A stretch of DNA of 64,000 nucleotides from Rubripirellula tenax (GTDB lineage Bacteria > Planctomycetota > Planctomycetia > Pirellulales > Pirellulaceae), in assembly GCF_007860125.1 (NCBI RefSeq), contig NZ_SJPW01000001.1:1301900-1365899 (forward strand). Reading direction: 5' to 3'. The notes below the pieces were generated by a model. The model was not told where the DNA came from and did not search any database. It was given only the letters and a program-made list of their open reading frames with translations. The translations under genes were made by a program, and so were the position numbers. Shown here one piece after another: positions 44,506-54,306 of the stretch; positions within the stretch are counted from its first letter, which is position 1, and each line of letters opens with the position of its first letter.

Positions 44506-46290
44506 CTACCCCGTTTTCAAAGTCGCCATCGCGTTCACGACGCAAGGAATTGCAGGAGGCATTCGCAGCATGGCGAGTTTTCGCGATGCCGGACGAATCG
44601 ATAGCGAATGTTGATCCGAAACTGCCGAAGACCGTTCGAGCGTTTGGTTGCCCAGATAGAAGACATCATCCGCGAACAAACCCGTTTTGGGCGAAGCCCG
44701 CATCGTCACCTGTAACCATTCGTTCGTGATCGCATGGTCTGCCCACGTGACGATGATTCGGTGCGATTGATCTTCACCACCACGTTCGATGATGCGAATC
44801 GAAGACGGGACCGGTGCGTCTCGCCAGTCTCGTAGTTCGCTGCTATTTCCAACCAGAAAACGGAAGTCATCGAAAGAGACGTTCAAATCCGGCATCCGGG
44901 CGACATCGACGAAGATTCCGTTGATTCCGCGGACATAGTTGGTGTAGTTCTTGCTGGTCGCGACTCTACCAGGCAGCAATCCGACGACATTGACCGCGAC
45001 GACATCTTGGCCCAGCGCGGCCGGGGCATCGGCATAGACGACGCCGCGTTTGACGACCCGTGCATGAGACTCCATGCGGATGGAAACGGATCTTTCACGT
45101 ATCGGCTTCGAAGCGTTTCGCGTTCGCTTGATAACGGGTTCGCGTTTGACTCGAACCAACGACAGCGTGTCATGGTTGCGCGCCGCTGTTGCAATCCGTT
45201 TCCACTTCTTCGAAGCCGGATCGATCGACAACGAATCGATGACCGATCCATCGTCGCCGATCACCGTGATCGTTGCGTCACCAGGAAGGCCGGTCGTCAT
45301 GGAAGTCACACGGAACTCGCCGGCGATCGAGACACCCTGACCGGTGCGGCGACGAACCTTGGAAAGGTTACGGACAACGGTGACCGTTTCACCGGGACCG
45401 AGACACGAAACGTTGCTGTCGTTGAAGTGAAAAGTAACACCATCGACCAGCGATACGCCTGCCAATGAAATCGAATTTCGTCCGACGTTTCGCAGTTCGA
45501 TGCTTTGCAGACTTCCGAAACTTGAATCGGTCGCCGAATCACGGCCTTCGCCAACTTGCGAAGAACCTCGATTGCGAAGTGACTTGATCCGTAAACTCTG
45601 GCTCGTCGGACGCATCGGTGTCGTGATCGACTGACCGATCGGAAATGGGCTCTCCCAACGCTGTCGGCAATCCGGTGTGCGATCGACGTAGGTGCAACTG
45701 GTCGCATCGGACATCACCAACGACCAACGGACAATGGACGGCATCATCAACAGTCGCAGATTGACGAAACCCGGTGCCGAAGCATCAACCGTGTAAACAT
45801 CGGACCATGCACTCGCTGCATCTTCATCAAAAGTGTCGAACCAGAACGCAGCATTCCAATCCGTCGCTTCGCCGTTTTGACGAGGCAACCACGTTGCGTG
45901 CAACCATCGGATCGGATCGCTTGCGTCGACCATCTCGACGCAATCGGTCCTGGCGAATGCGGAATGATCCTGATTCGACGATCCCAATCGAGGCAGTGTT
46001 GGCAAACTGCCGGCGACGCATTCGATGGGGGCGCAGATTTCTTCACAGGAAGATTCTACGACCTGGGAACGTGTCGCCGCGGGATGCTCAACGGCATACT
46101 TTTTCGCTTGCCCGATCAGGGCGATGGGGGCCACGAGAGCAAAGTGGTGCGATGGTGCTGGCTTCTGAACGAAGGTCATGCCCGCAGTTTCGCTGATCTG
46201 ATCGGCGACCAAGGTCTTCAGGTCATAGTCCGATCGAAATGAGCGAAGCCAACGCCCACCGTACCGAACATCCATGGGAAAAAACGACAT
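44506..46290 (-). CDS. Lamin-tail-domain protein of planctomycete type, unknown function
   Basis: The start at 46290 is supported by a GAAGGA ribosome-binding site (594 residues); an upstream TTG start is weaker. Residues about 255-340 read as a lamin-tail domain (FGSLQSIELRNVGRNSISLAGVSLVDG, then LGPGETVTVV; shown as separate landmarks). The C-terminal half carries a conserved planctomycete segment: RMESHARVVKRGVVYADA, NYTNYVRGINGIFVDVARM, FRFLVGN, and EWLQVTMRASPKTGLFADDVFYLGN. In related proteins this is followed by a dockerin, but here the protein ends shortly after it. I see no signal peptide. It may be surface or scaffold associated. Confidence 0.65.
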   Translation of the reverse strand: MSFFPMDVRYGGRWLRSFRSDYDLKTLVADQISETAGMTFVQKPAPSHHFALVAPIALIGQAKKYAVEHPAATRSQVVESSCEEICAPIECVAGSLPTLPRLGSSNQDHSAFARTDCVEMVDASDPIRWLHATWLPRQNGEATDWNAAFWFDTFDEDAASAWSDVYTVDASAPGFVNLRLLMMPSIVRWSLVMSDATSCTYVDRTPDCRQRWESPFPIGQSITTPMRPTSQSLRIKSLRNRGSSQVGEGRDSATDSSFGSLQSIELRNVGRNSISLAGVSLVDGVTFHFNDSNVSCLGPGETVTVVRNLSKVRRRTGQGVSIAGEFRVTSMTTGLPGDATITVIGDDGSVIDSLSIDPASKKWKRIATAARNHDTLSLVRVKREPVIKRTRNASKPIRERSVSIRMESHARVVKRGVVYADAPAALGQDVVAVNVVGLLPGRVATSKNYTNYVRGINGIFVDVARMPDLNVSFDDFRFLVGNSSELRDWRDAPVPSSIRIIERGGEDQSHRIIVTWADHAITNEWLQVTMRASPKTGLFADDVFYLGNQTLERSSAVSDQHSLSIRPASRKLAMLRMPPAIPCVVNAMATLKTG

Positions 46291-46447
46291 CAATTTGCGA
46301 TCCTTCGAATAGTATTGATGCCCAGATGTTAAGCCATCACCCCGGATCGGCAATAGACGAGTTTTTCAGTTGCTATCAATAGAGGCATCGATTGCCACCC
46401 ACGAATTCATCGGCGATTCGGGGATACGCGAAATTGGGATGTCGCCA

Positions 46448-46801
46448 TCAACGCCTTACCGTGACCGCCGAAATCGCTCCGCCGATGACCGCGCCCACGA
46501 AACCGCCGAACGGGCCTAGAAAAAAGATGAGAGCCAGCGCGCCGACCACTGGATTTCCGCAAGTCGCCGTTCCGGGGGGCAAAGAAGCGTTGTAAACCGA
46601 AATCGAGTGCAGTTGGAACAAGCCCAACGCGACGGGGAGAGAAGCACCGACGACAAACCCCCAAATGACGAACAACGGCCAAGCCGAACGGCGGACGTTC
46701 TTCACGAAAACATCACTCGCCTGATCCCGCGGATCCGATCCAAGCAAATCGGACGCCGGTTGGTACGGGTTGTCATGGAACACGTTCGACCTGCCTTTCA
46801 T
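46448..46801 (-). CDS. Small membrane protein of unknown function
   Basis: A 117-residue protein with a hydrophilic N-terminus (DNPYQPASDLLGSDP) and two or three hydrophobic segments: FVIWGFVVGASLPVALGLF and GALALIFFLGPFGGFVGAVIGG (with Gly-rich packing). No domain is recognised. It lies 51 bp downstream of a MoxR-type ATPase gene on the same strand and may be cotranscribed with it. Confidence 0.6.
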   Translation of the reverse strand: MKGRSNVFHDNPYQPASDLLGSDPRDQASDVFVKNVRRSAWPLFVIWGFVVGASLPVALGLFQLHSISVYNASLPPGTATCGNPVVGALALIFFLGPFGGFVGAVIGGAISAVTVRR

Positions 46802-46852
46802 GGGAGAAAGATCCGCCGTGTCGTTCTACGCGTGCCTGGATCGAACCGTTCG

Positions 46853-47857
46853 TCAGTCGGCTTTCTCGGGCACCTTTTCAAGGATGTCCAGCAGCACCGT
46901 ATCGGGATCGATGCCTTCGGCTTGCGCTTCGAAGTTCAGCAACACCCGGTGTCGCATTGCCGGCAAGAAAACACGACGCACGTCTTCGAACGAAACGTTG
47001 TACCGTCCATCCAATAGCGCGCGGACTTTCGATGCCAGTGCTAAGGTCTGTGCACCGCGCGGGCTGGCGCCCCATCGAACATAGCTGTTTGTTGCATCGA
47101 CGCTGTGCGGTCCATCGGGATGCGTGGCCAGGTTCAACCGAACCAAGTAATCTTGGACGTGCGGCGCCAAGATGACTTTCCGAATCATCGCTTGCCACTT
47201 CATCAATTCGCTGCCGTCCATGACTTTGTCCAGCGAAATGGTTTCACCGCGAGTCGTTCGGTCGACGATCACGTTCAGATCTTCTCGACTGCTGTAGCCG
47301 ACGACCAGCTTGAACATGAACCGATCCAACTGGGCTTCGGGAAGCGGATATGTTCCTTCTTGTTCGATCGGGTTTTGCGTTGCCAACACGAAGAACGGCT
47401 TCGCCAACTCGAATCGTTTTCCGCCGGCGGTCACCGTGCCTTCTTGCATGGTTTCGAGCATCGCCGATTGAGTCTTTGGCGTCGCCCGGTTGATTTCGTC
47501 GGCCAACAGAATCTGTGTGAAGACGGGCCCTTTTTGAAACTCGAACTTTCGCCGACCGTCTTCGTTTTCGACGATCATGTTGGTGCCCAGGATGTCGGCG
47601 GGCATCAGGTCCGGCGTGAATTGGACGCGGTTGAAATCCAGATCCAGAACTTCGGCAAGGGTTCGCACCAGCATCGTTTTGCCGAGCCCGGGAACACCTT
47701 CAAGCAAACAGTGACCGCCGCAAAGGATCGCCGTCAGCACGCCGTGAACGATATCGTCGTGCCCAACGATGACGCGACCGATCATTTCGCGAACGGCGTT
47801 GTAACGATCGCGAAACTGCGCGGCCTCGGCCTGCATGGATTCTACAGAGGTACTCAT
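46853..47857 (-). CDS. MoxR-family AAA+ ATPase (copy without adjacent DUF58)
   Basis: A 334-residue MoxR ATPase. Walker A is EGVPGLGKT, Walker B is ILLADEINRATPKTQ, and sensor-1 FFVLATQNPIEQEGTYPLPEAQLDRF is the classical MoxR signature (quoted in parts: ATQNPIEQ, LPEAQLDRF). The C-terminal helical lid contains SPRGAQTLALASKVRALL. MoxR proteins act as chaperone-like activators of partner proteins with VWA or DUF58 domains. Here the only close companion is a small two-TM protein; a second MoxR with its DUF58 partner lies at 60129-62543. Confidence 0.92.
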   Translation of the reverse strand: MSTSVESMQAEAAQFRDRYNAVREMIGRVIVGHDDIVHGVLTAILCGGHCLLEGVPGLGKTMLVRTLAEVLDLDFNRVQFTPDLMPADILGTNMIVENEDGRRKFEFQKGPVFTQILLADEINRATPKTQSAMLETMQEGTVTAGGKRFELAKPFFVLATQNPIEQEGTYPLPEAQLDRFMFKLVVGYSSREDLNVIVDRTTRGETISLDKVMDGSELMKWQAMIRKVILAPHVQDYLVRLNLATHPDGPHSVDATNSYVRWGASPRGAQTLALASKVRALLDGRYNVSFEDVRRVFLPAMRHRVLLNFEAQAEGIDPDTVLLDILEKVPEKAD

Positions 47858-48058
47858 CGCTTTGGCGTGCTTCCAAGAAGGAGTCTTTGTCCCGAACGGA
47901 CCGATATCTTAGCCGAAACGCGGTTGGATCGGGGAAGCAAGCATCATTCCGAATTGCGACCTAGGCTTTCGAAAGACGAATCCCCATTCTCACTCGCCTA
48001 CCCGTCCGCCGTCCATCGATGGCCGTCCGCAGTCCCCACTTGAACGCAACGATTTCCC

Positions 48059-49282
48059 ATGCATCGAAATACACGTTCCCTCGGCCGATTTATGGTTCGA
48101 TTTCTAGCGGTCGTATCAGTCATCATGGTCACGGGCTGCAAGATCGATTTTCCGGAGATGGATCCCGTCGCTGAACGCAAAATCGAAATGGAAGCCTTCG
48201 ATTTATCGGATGTCCCATCGATCGCGACGCCTGAAAGGCCGCAAAGCGAAGAGTTTTGCCCGGGCGTTGACCAATACACCGTTCGACTGCCTGTCGACGA
48301 GGGGCAACCCGGTCAAGCTAGCGAGGTCCGCGTGCTATTGCCCCAACGGCTGGCAAACGGGCCGCTGCCGGACGGACCGCTGCCGACGCTCGTCATGAAC
48401 GGATCGGGCGCCTATCTGTTTTCGGGTATGAGCCTGACCGACGAAGACATGGAACCAATGATCGACTACGTCCTCAAAGGCTATGCCGTGATCGGTTACG
48501 AAACCGATGGCTGCCAGCCCGACTTCGAGAATGATCCGTCGCTGACCGAATTCACCCAGATGGCGAAAGACTACGTCGCCAGCAAAGCAGGGCTGGTCAA
48601 TGCCAAGCGGGCCATCGACTATGCCGTCGAGCGGTTTGCCGAAATCGATGCCGACAATCTGTATTCGATCGGCCACAGTTCCGGCGGAAAGCAGGCGTTG
48701 CTGCTGGCCCAACATGACGAACGCATTCGCGGCGTTGTCGCGTTTGCACCGGCGTGCCGCATGGACATCGGCAGCAAGATGACGATGGCCCGGATGCAAG
48801 GCGCGGACACCCAACGCTTGATCAACGAAGTCAATCGGTCGATGCCCATCACACACGCTTCACGATCGAAGGTTCCGATGGTGCTTTTCCATTCACGCCG
48901 CGATCAAATCACCACGTCGGCCGAAGTCATCGCGTTCTCGCTTGTTGCCGGGAAGGATGCCGTCGCCATAGAAGTCAAAGCCAGTGGCCACGGATCGGTT
49001 CCGGTAGCCGCATTCGAGGAATCGATCGAGTGGCTTGCAAAGCAAACCGGCGGCATGAAGAAAGCCACCGATAAAGACTCCGTCAACGACGAGTCCGTCG
49101 CCGCGGTTGCGACAGCCCTGCCCGCACCGGTATCGCCCGGGGTCCCCAACGCACAACATGCATTCGAAGCAACGAACGTCTTCTTTCGTTCCGAACCGAA
49201 TGCGTCAACGGGATCGAACGCCGCAATGAATCGCGAGATCGAAAAGACGGGAGTCCGGATCAACCCGTACGCGAATCAGTAA
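48059..49282 (+). CDS. Lipoprotein alpha/beta hydrolase
   Basis: A 407-residue protein with a lipobox (VTGC, Cys27) after a hydrophobic stretch, suggesting a membrane-anchored lipoprotein. The hydrolase nucleophile elbow is SIGHSSGGKQ with Ser207; oxyanion-side features appear in PTLVMNGSGAYL and a later acid in VLFHSRRDQITTSAE; a terminal His appears in ASGHGSVPVAAF. The fold resembles chlorophyllase/cutinase-like esterases with the alpha/beta layout, and the last ~60 residues are low complexity. The substrate is unknown. An alternative start at 48092 would still leave the lipobox. Confidence 0.8.
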   Translation: MHRNTRSLGRFMVRFLAVVSVIMVTGCKIDFPEMDPVAERKIEMEAFDLSDVPSIATPERPQSEEFCPGVDQYTVRLPVDEGQPGQASEVRVLLPQRLANGPLPDGPLPTLVMNGSGAYLFSGMSLTDEDMEPMIDYVLKGYAVIGYETDGCQPDFENDPSLTEFTQMAKDYVASKAGLVNAKRAIDYAVERFAEIDADNLYSIGHSSGGKQALLLAQHDERIRGVVAFAPACRMDIGSKMTMARMQGADTQRLINEVNRSMPITHASRSKVPMVLFHSRRDQITTSAEVIAFSLVAGKDAVAIEVKASGHGSVPVAAFEESIEWLAKQTGGMKKATDKDSVNDESVAAVATALPAPVSPGVPNAQHAFEATNVFFRSEPNASTGSNAAMNREIEKTGVRINPYANQ

Positions 49283-49310
49283 CGACACAAGAAAACGAGA
49301 CTCGGCGGCA

Positions 49311-51038
49311 TCACGCGACTTTCTTGCCGCCGGGTGCTCTCAAGTCGAAAAGGCCGAAAATTTCGTCGCGACTAAGTCCGCCGCCACTGCCAACCTTTGG
49401 GCCACTGGTGTCACTGAACAGCGTTTCGAACATTTCACGTTTCTGGTCCAACACCGCCGCGATCCGCTGTTCGATGGTATTCATCGCCAACATGCGAGTC
49501 ACCGTCACGGCACCGCGTGCGCCGATGCGATGGGCGCGATTGATCGCTTGATCTTCGATCGCGGGATTCCACCATCGATCAAACAGAAACACGTACTCAC
49601 AGAACTGTAGATTCAAGCCCACACTCCCCGCACCATAGCTCATCAAGATCACGCTACAGTTCGGGTCGTTCTTGAACTGGTCGATGACGCCATCGCGTTT
49701 CTTGTGGGGCACCCGTCCATGGTATTCCAGAGGTCCGAACGGCTGCATCGCGGGCAACATCTTATCGATGCTGTTGACCCACTGGCTGAACACGATCGCC
49801 TTTTTCCCGCTGGCGACAACTTCTTCCATGTCGGCAACCATTCGTTCTAGTTTGACGCTGGCGCCGGTCGACGGATCGAAGTTGCAGATCTGCTTCAGAC
49901 GCAAAACGAGTTCGAAGACGTGCTGGATCGTCAGCTCTTGATCCATTTCTTCCAACTTGATGATGCCTTCTTTTTCTGCGGACTCATACGTCGCCCATTG
50001 TTCGGGCGTCAGATCCAGTTCGGCGTCGCGATACAGTTTGGGCGGCATGTCGTTCATCACCATGTCTTTGGTGCGCCGCAAGATAAAGTCTTTCGACAAC
50101 TTTGCCATCTCGCCCATCGGCATGCCCGTTTTCAGGTAGCCGGGCGAAAGGTAATCGAAGATGCCAACCAAGTCGTCGGGCGAATTTTCGACCGGCGTTC
50201 CAGTCAACGCCCACGATCGCGTCCGGGGGATCGCACGGACGATTTCGCTGGTCGTCGAATTGCGGTTCTTGATGCGTTGGGCTTCATCCAGAGCAACCAG
50301 ATCGAAGTGCAAGCCGCTGTCGAGGACGGTCTCTTTGTCACGCATCAACAGTTCGTAGTTGGCAACCTTGACGGGAATCTCGGGCGAGCGCCACGCGTGC
50401 TCGCGAGTGGCCGCGTTGCCTTCGATCGCAGCGATTGGGATCTCGGGCGCCCAAACACGAAACTCGCGTAACCAGTTCGTAACCAGCGGTTTCGGACACA
50501 CCAACAACACGCTGCGGACTTCGCCGCTGCAAAGCAGCAATCGAATCGTGCTGATCGCTTGCATCGTTTTACCCAGCCCCATTTCGTCGGCCAGCACGGC
50601 GGCATAGCGGGGAAACAGAAACGCGATCCCGTCCAACTGATACGCAAACGGATCAAACGGAAAGTTCAGCTGGCCGCTTCCCACCAACAAATCCAGCGGT
50701 GGCTGCAGCAGGTAGTACAACCGGTCGTGCAGCTTGACGACGTCGTTGGGCGGTTTGATCCGATGGTGCTTGATGGTCTTGTAACGCTTGCGAACGTTTT
50801 CGACTTGTTCGCGATCCTCGGCGGCCGGTGGCCTGGGCGGCGTCCACTGGTTCGCCTCGGGAAACAGAAACCCTGTCACGCGAGTCGTCAGCGGTGACAC
50901 TCGGATGGGAAGCGAACGGGGTGCAATCGGTTCAATCGCTAGCGCATAAGTATCCGACGGGACCAGCGAATCGGCCGACCAACTGTTCGCCTCGTCGATT
51001 TCAGCAATCAGATCGGGCGCAGAATTTCGTTGAAACAT
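49311..51038 (-). CDS. SNF2-type DEAD/DEAH helicase
   Basis: A 575-residue Swi2/Snf2 ATPase with little beyond the core. The N-terminal ~115 residues form a short unrecognised region. Motif I is ADEMGLGKTMQ (Walker A Lys157), motif II ALDEAQRIKN, motif III ALTGTPVENS, the helicase C domain has the QFKNDPNCSVILMSYGAGSVGLNLQ segment (motif V) and DQAINRAHRIGARGAVTV (motif VI). It probably remodels protein-DNA complexes, like RapA/HepA-type bacterial members. Its ATG lies 1 bp after the stop of the upstream gene, so the pair is likely coupled. Confidence 0.92.
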   Translation of the reverse strand: MFQRNSAPDLIAEIDEANSWSADSLVPSDTYALAIEPIAPRSLPIRVSPLTTRVTGFLFPEANQWTPPRPPAAEDREQVENVRKRYKTIKHHRIKPPNDVVKLHDRLYYLLQPPLDLLVGSGQLNFPFDPFAYQLDGIAFLFPRYAAVLADEMGLGKTMQAISTIRLLLCSGEVRSVLLVCPKPLVTNWLREFRVWAPEIPIAAIEGNAATREHAWRSPEIPVKVANYELLMRDKETVLDSGLHFDLVALDEAQRIKNRNSTTSEIVRAIPRTRSWALTGTPVENSPDDLVGIFDYLSPGYLKTGMPMGEMAKLSKDFILRRTKDMVMNDMPPKLYRDAELDLTPEQWATYESAEKEGIIKLEEMDQELTIQHVFELVLRLKQICNFDPSTGASVKLERMVADMEEVVASGKKAIVFSQWVNSIDKMLPAMQPFGPLEYHGRVPHKKRDGVIDQFKNDPNCSVILMSYGAGSVGLNLQFCEYVFLFDRWWNPAIEDQAINRAHRIGARGAVTVTRMLAMNTIEQRIAAVLDQKREMFETLFSDTSGPKVGSGGGLSRDEIFGLFDLRAPGGKKVA

Positions 51039-51039
51039 T

Positions 51040-51603
51040 TTAGGCAGCTTCGGCGCTGGGAACGATCACGGGCTTCTGAGCACGCGCGATCTGTGACTGC
51101 GCCTCTTTGATGGCTTCGCGGATTCGATCGAACGGCTCGATCGCGTCTGGTAAATCGACAAGCCTTTTCGCCATTGCGGCAACCGCTTCGACTTGTTCCA
51201 TCGGGACTCGCAAACGCGAACCGGCCAACGTGACTTCACCGGATCCGATCAATGTGTCGTCGGTGATCGGACCTTCTTCAAGCTCAGCGGCTTCGACCAC
51301 AATGCCGATCGGAAACGAAACCGATTGGCTGATCACCAATGCTTCGGGTTGGTCGACACACAACAGCCCGATCGGCGTGCGACACTTCTTGACCAACAAT
51401 GGACCGATGATCTCGCCGATCAAGTGATCGCGAAGTGTAGGGCCGAAAAGAATCTCATGAGCACGAGACGGACGCACCGGCAGAGTGCATTGGAATTCGA
51501 GCGGACGACCGCCACTGTTTAAGAGCAACAATCCGCCTGTCCAACCAGTGCGTTGGTCTTCGACGACCGTGAAGTATGCAATGGTGGTTTCCGAATCGGC
51601 CAT
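51040..51603 (-). CDS. Unknown protein coupled to the SNF2 helicase
   Basis: The ATG at 51603 gives 187 residues. I do not recognise a family. It is mixed alpha/beta: the N-terminal half has a short strand pattern (TIAYFTVVEDQRTGWTGGLLLL) and LEFQCTLPVRPSRAHEILFG; the C-terminal half is helical (MEQVEAVAAMAKRL... IREAIKEAQSQIARAQ). No signal peptide or TM. The stop TAA is separated from the helicase ATG by one base, so translational coupling and joint function with the helicase are plausible. Confidence 0.65.
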   Translation of the reverse strand: MADSETTIAYFTVVEDQRTGWTGGLLLLNSGGRPLEFQCTLPVRPSRAHEILFGPTLRDHLIGEIIGPLLVKKCRTPIGLLCVDQPEALVISQSVSFPIGIVVEAAELEEGPITDDTLIGSGEVTLAGSRLRVPMEQVEAVAAMAKRLVDLPDAIEPFDRIREAIKEAQSQIARAQKPVIVPSAEAA

Positions 51604-51937
51604 GCGTTGCGGCAACCCTTAAAACGAGAACTGGAAATCGAGAGCAGCAAGGTGCAGTTTCACGCGATCGATTTCAAAATCGGTAACGCCCGTGTGAAGA
51701 TCCGTAACCACGAAAGTGTTTTCGGCGTTCAGGTTGTTCCGACTTTAGGGGTTGTACCAGTAAAGGTCCGGAGTCGCCGATGCAAGTAAAAAGGTGAGGA
51801 TTATTCCAAAGTTCTGTTTGCTTGCTAACAAAAATTCAACTTGCTCCGAGATTGCTCGACAAGCCAATTTTTCGTTGGTTATACTCATCGTTCGTTCCCA
51901 GCGAATTTACTCGAAGCGACTCAGAGCCCACCTCGAT
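51604..51937. promoter_or_regulatory. Divergent intergenic region with a candidate promoter
   Basis: This 334-bp gap lies between the leftward helicase-pair gene and a rightward small gene. A plausible rightward promoter is TCGACA (51856-51861), an 18-bp spacer, and TATACT (51880-51885), putting a start near 51892, about 46 bp before the ATG at 51938. No promoter is obvious for the leftward pair. Confidence 0.4.
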
Positions 51938-52396
51938 ATGTCATACGATCACGAGCCCATCTCGCCCATGTTCCGAATCGACGTTTCGGCGGAAACCAAT
52001 TCCAATCCGCCGGCATCGAACGATCGGGTCGCTATTGAGCTACTGCGTCAATTGGTCGCTGGCCAGCAACAACAGAACAAGTTGCTTGAAAACTTGATTC
52101 AACAAACGTCGGCTGCCAACACGCAACGAGTCAATGAGTTGCAGCAATGGAAGAATGCCAATCCGCAATTGGCCGCCTCATGCCGCCAAGCCGCCGAAAC
52201 GCTTAGCCGCGTTCAAACGGAATTCTTGTCCACGCTGACGGAAGAAGTTGCCGATAGCGAAGATCACTTGATCGAGGGCGAATACATGCTGAATGAATTT
52301 GTCGATCGTTTCGGACCGCGTCTGGCGCACCTGAACGGTGTCCTTCAAGTGCTGGCCCAATTGGGCAGTGCGGACCCCGCGCCGGCGAAGAGCTAA
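51938..52396 (+). CDS. Small helical protein of unknown function
   Basis: The ATG at 51938 gives 152 residues; a longer upstream frame lacks a conserved appearance. The protein is mostly helical and Gln-rich (LLRQLVAGQQQQNKLLENLIQQTSAANTQRVNE), suggesting a coiled coil at about 30-75, followed by QAAETLSRVQTEFLSTLTEE and a C-terminal helix. No signal peptide and no recognised domain. The candidate promoter TCGACA-18-TATACT lies 46-82 bp upstream. Confidence 0.65.
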   Translation: MSYDHEPISPMFRIDVSAETNSNPPASNDRVAIELLRQLVAGQQQQNKLLENLIQQTSAANTQRVNELQQWKNANPQLAASCRQAAETLSRVQTEFLSTLTEEVADSEDHLIEGEYMLNEFVDRFGPRLAHLNGVLQVLAQLGSADPAPAKS

Positions 52397-52449
52397 CAGC
52401 CCGTTGGGGCGACATTCGCCAGCCCCGACCTTTCAATCTTCTCGTACGA

Positions 52450-54306
52450 CTAAGTTGCATTGGCAGCGTGGTCGTCTGGTAGGGCGACCGAAGCGACCAT
52501 CGCAATGATGGTTTGCCCGGGAACGGGCTTCAACGGTTCAGCCACCGTGTTCAGTTCGAAGCTCTTGTCTTCTTTGATCAACCCGATCAGCGTCGAGCCA
52601 CCTTTGTACTTTTCCAAAAAGTCGGCATAGGTGAATTCGTCGGCCAACGTGGTCGTCTTGAAGGCTGCCCCCAACATGTGCGATTCTCGCATGCGTGTGA
52701 ACGTCAACCCTTCGCCGAAGAGTTCGCGACCCATCAAGTGTTTGGTCATCCCGCGACGGACGTGTGAATTCTGGACATTGAATGTCAGCTGATACGCGCC
52801 GGCACGACCAAACATCGATCGGCATTCACGAATGGCAAGCGAGTTGACCTCGTCGTTCGGCGTCATTGCTAAGACTTTTCCGATCCCAGCCAACGGCAAA
52901 TCAGCTCGCGCCGTTTCGTTGAGAACATTGGCACAAACGCCTTCGAGTCCGGCGATCCTGGCCTTCGAAATTTTGTTGTAGTTCGTGTCGATCAGCAGCA
53001 CCGGAAGATCGGATTTCTTGAGTTCCAAGGCAAAGTCGCGGACCCAGGGTTCCGCGCCAATGATCAGCACTCCGTTCGTTTTTTGGTCTGCCAAACCGAG
53101 CCACTTGGCCAGCGGCGCGGCACAAACACCGTAAACCGCCACGGTTCCAACGATGACCAGAAAAGTGACTGTCGCAAGCTGATCGGCACCGGGAATGGCA
53201 ACGGTTCCCGCGTGGCGTTCCAGTTCGAGTGCGAACACACTGCTGACGGCGGCGGCGACGATGCCACGCGGTGCGAGCCCGGCAATGAAGGCTTTTTCTC
53301 GCCACTGCAGCGGCGTACCTAACAAGGAAACAAAGACGGAAATCGGACGCACCAAAAAAATCAGCACGCCAACGAAGGCCAGTCCCGGCCAACCGAGGTC
53401 CGCCACATCGGACAAGTTCACCCGGGAACCAAGCACAACGAACAGACATCCGATCAATAGCGTCCGCAAGTTTTCCTTGAACTCGACGATGTGTTCGATG
53501 TCGAATCGGTGCTGGTTCGTCAACCAAAGCCCCAACACGGTAACCGTGATCAATCCGGATTCGTGAGCAAGGTGATTGCTGATCGCGAACAACAACAAAC
53601 CCACCGAGAGCGCCGAAACACCGTGCAGGTGATCGGGAACCCAGAAGCGACGGAATGCAGTCGTCAATCCAAAGCCTCCCACCGCGCCCAGAATCGTTCC
53701 GACGGCAACGGTTTTGACCAACATCAACATCGCGTCGAGCGAAAAGGCGTCTTCAACACCTCCGCCGATCACATGTTCGAACACCAATACGGCCAGAATC
53801 GCACCGATCGGATCGATCAGAATCCCTTCCCACTTCAACGTCGCGGCGACTCGGCGACTGGGGCGAACTTGCCGCAGCAACGGCCCGATCACCGTCGGCC
53901 CGGTCACCACCAAAATGGCGCCTAGCAGAACGCTCACCTGCCACGAAAAATGGAGCAGGTAGTGAGCCGCCATCGTGGCGCCCACCAAAGTGATCAGCGC
54001 GCCCACCGTACACAAGCGCAGCGTCGCGCTGCCCGCGTCGCGAAGCTCGCCGAGTTTCAGCGATAACCCGCCCTCGAACATGATGATCGCGACGGACAAC
54101 GAAACCAAGGGAAACAGAATCTCGGGGCCGGCGCTGAGGTTGCCGCCCGTCAATTCTGCCAAATAGGCATCCGGCTGAACGAATTGCCCCAACAGCACTC
54201 CGAACAACAGCAGCAGCAGGATGCCTGGCAGATTCGTACGCCATGCGATCCACTGGGCCGCCAATCCAAGAGACGGAACGATCGCGAGATAAAGTAGAAA
54301 ATCCAT
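52450..54306 (-). CDS. CPA-type cation:proton antiporter with a C-terminal NAD-binding (TrkA-N-like) domain
   Basis: The ATG at 54306 gives 618 residues. About twelve to thirteen TM helices fill residues 5-400 (first: MDFLLYLAIVPSLGLAAQWI). Typical CPA features include SVAIIMFEGGLSL and GAILVVTGPTVIGPLL; the Asp pair expected in the transport site is not obvious to me, and a TGPTV sequence stands near it. The C-terminal cytosolic part (about 405-540; VLIIGAEPWVRDFALELKKS, VLLIDTNYNKI) is a Rossmann TrkA-N-like nucleotide-binding domain, and a TrkA-C-like end may follow. It is divergent from a GT2 gene, so both promoters lie in 54307-54578. Confidence 0.88.
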   Translation of the reverse strand: MDFLLYLAIVPSLGLAAQWIAWRTNLPGILLLLLFGVLLGQFVQPDAYLAELTGGNLSAGPEILFPLVSLSVAIIMFEGGLSLKLGELRDAGSATLRLCTVGALITLVGATMAAHYLLHFSWQVSVLLGAILVVTGPTVIGPLLRQVRPSRRVAATLKWEGILIDPIGAILAVLVFEHVIGGGVEDAFSLDAMLMLVKTVAVGTILGAVGGFGLTTAFRRFWVPDHLHGVSALSVGLLLFAISNHLAHESGLITVTVLGLWLTNQHRFDIEHIVEFKENLRTLLIGCLFVVLGSRVNLSDVADLGWPGLAFVGVLIFLVRPISVFVSLLGTPLQWREKAFIAGLAPRGIVAAAVSSVFALELERHAGTVAIPGADQLATVTFLVIVGTVAVYGVCAAPLAKWLGLADQKTNGVLIIGAEPWVRDFALELKKSDLPVLLIDTNYNKISKARIAGLEGVCANVLNETARADLPLAGIGKVLAMTPNDEVNSLAIRECRSMFGRAGAYQLTFNVQNSHVRRGMTKHLMGRELFGEGLTFTRMRESHMLGAAFKTTTLADEFTYADFLEKYKGGSTLIGLIKEDKSFELNTVAEPLKPVPGQTIIAMVASVALPDDHAANAT

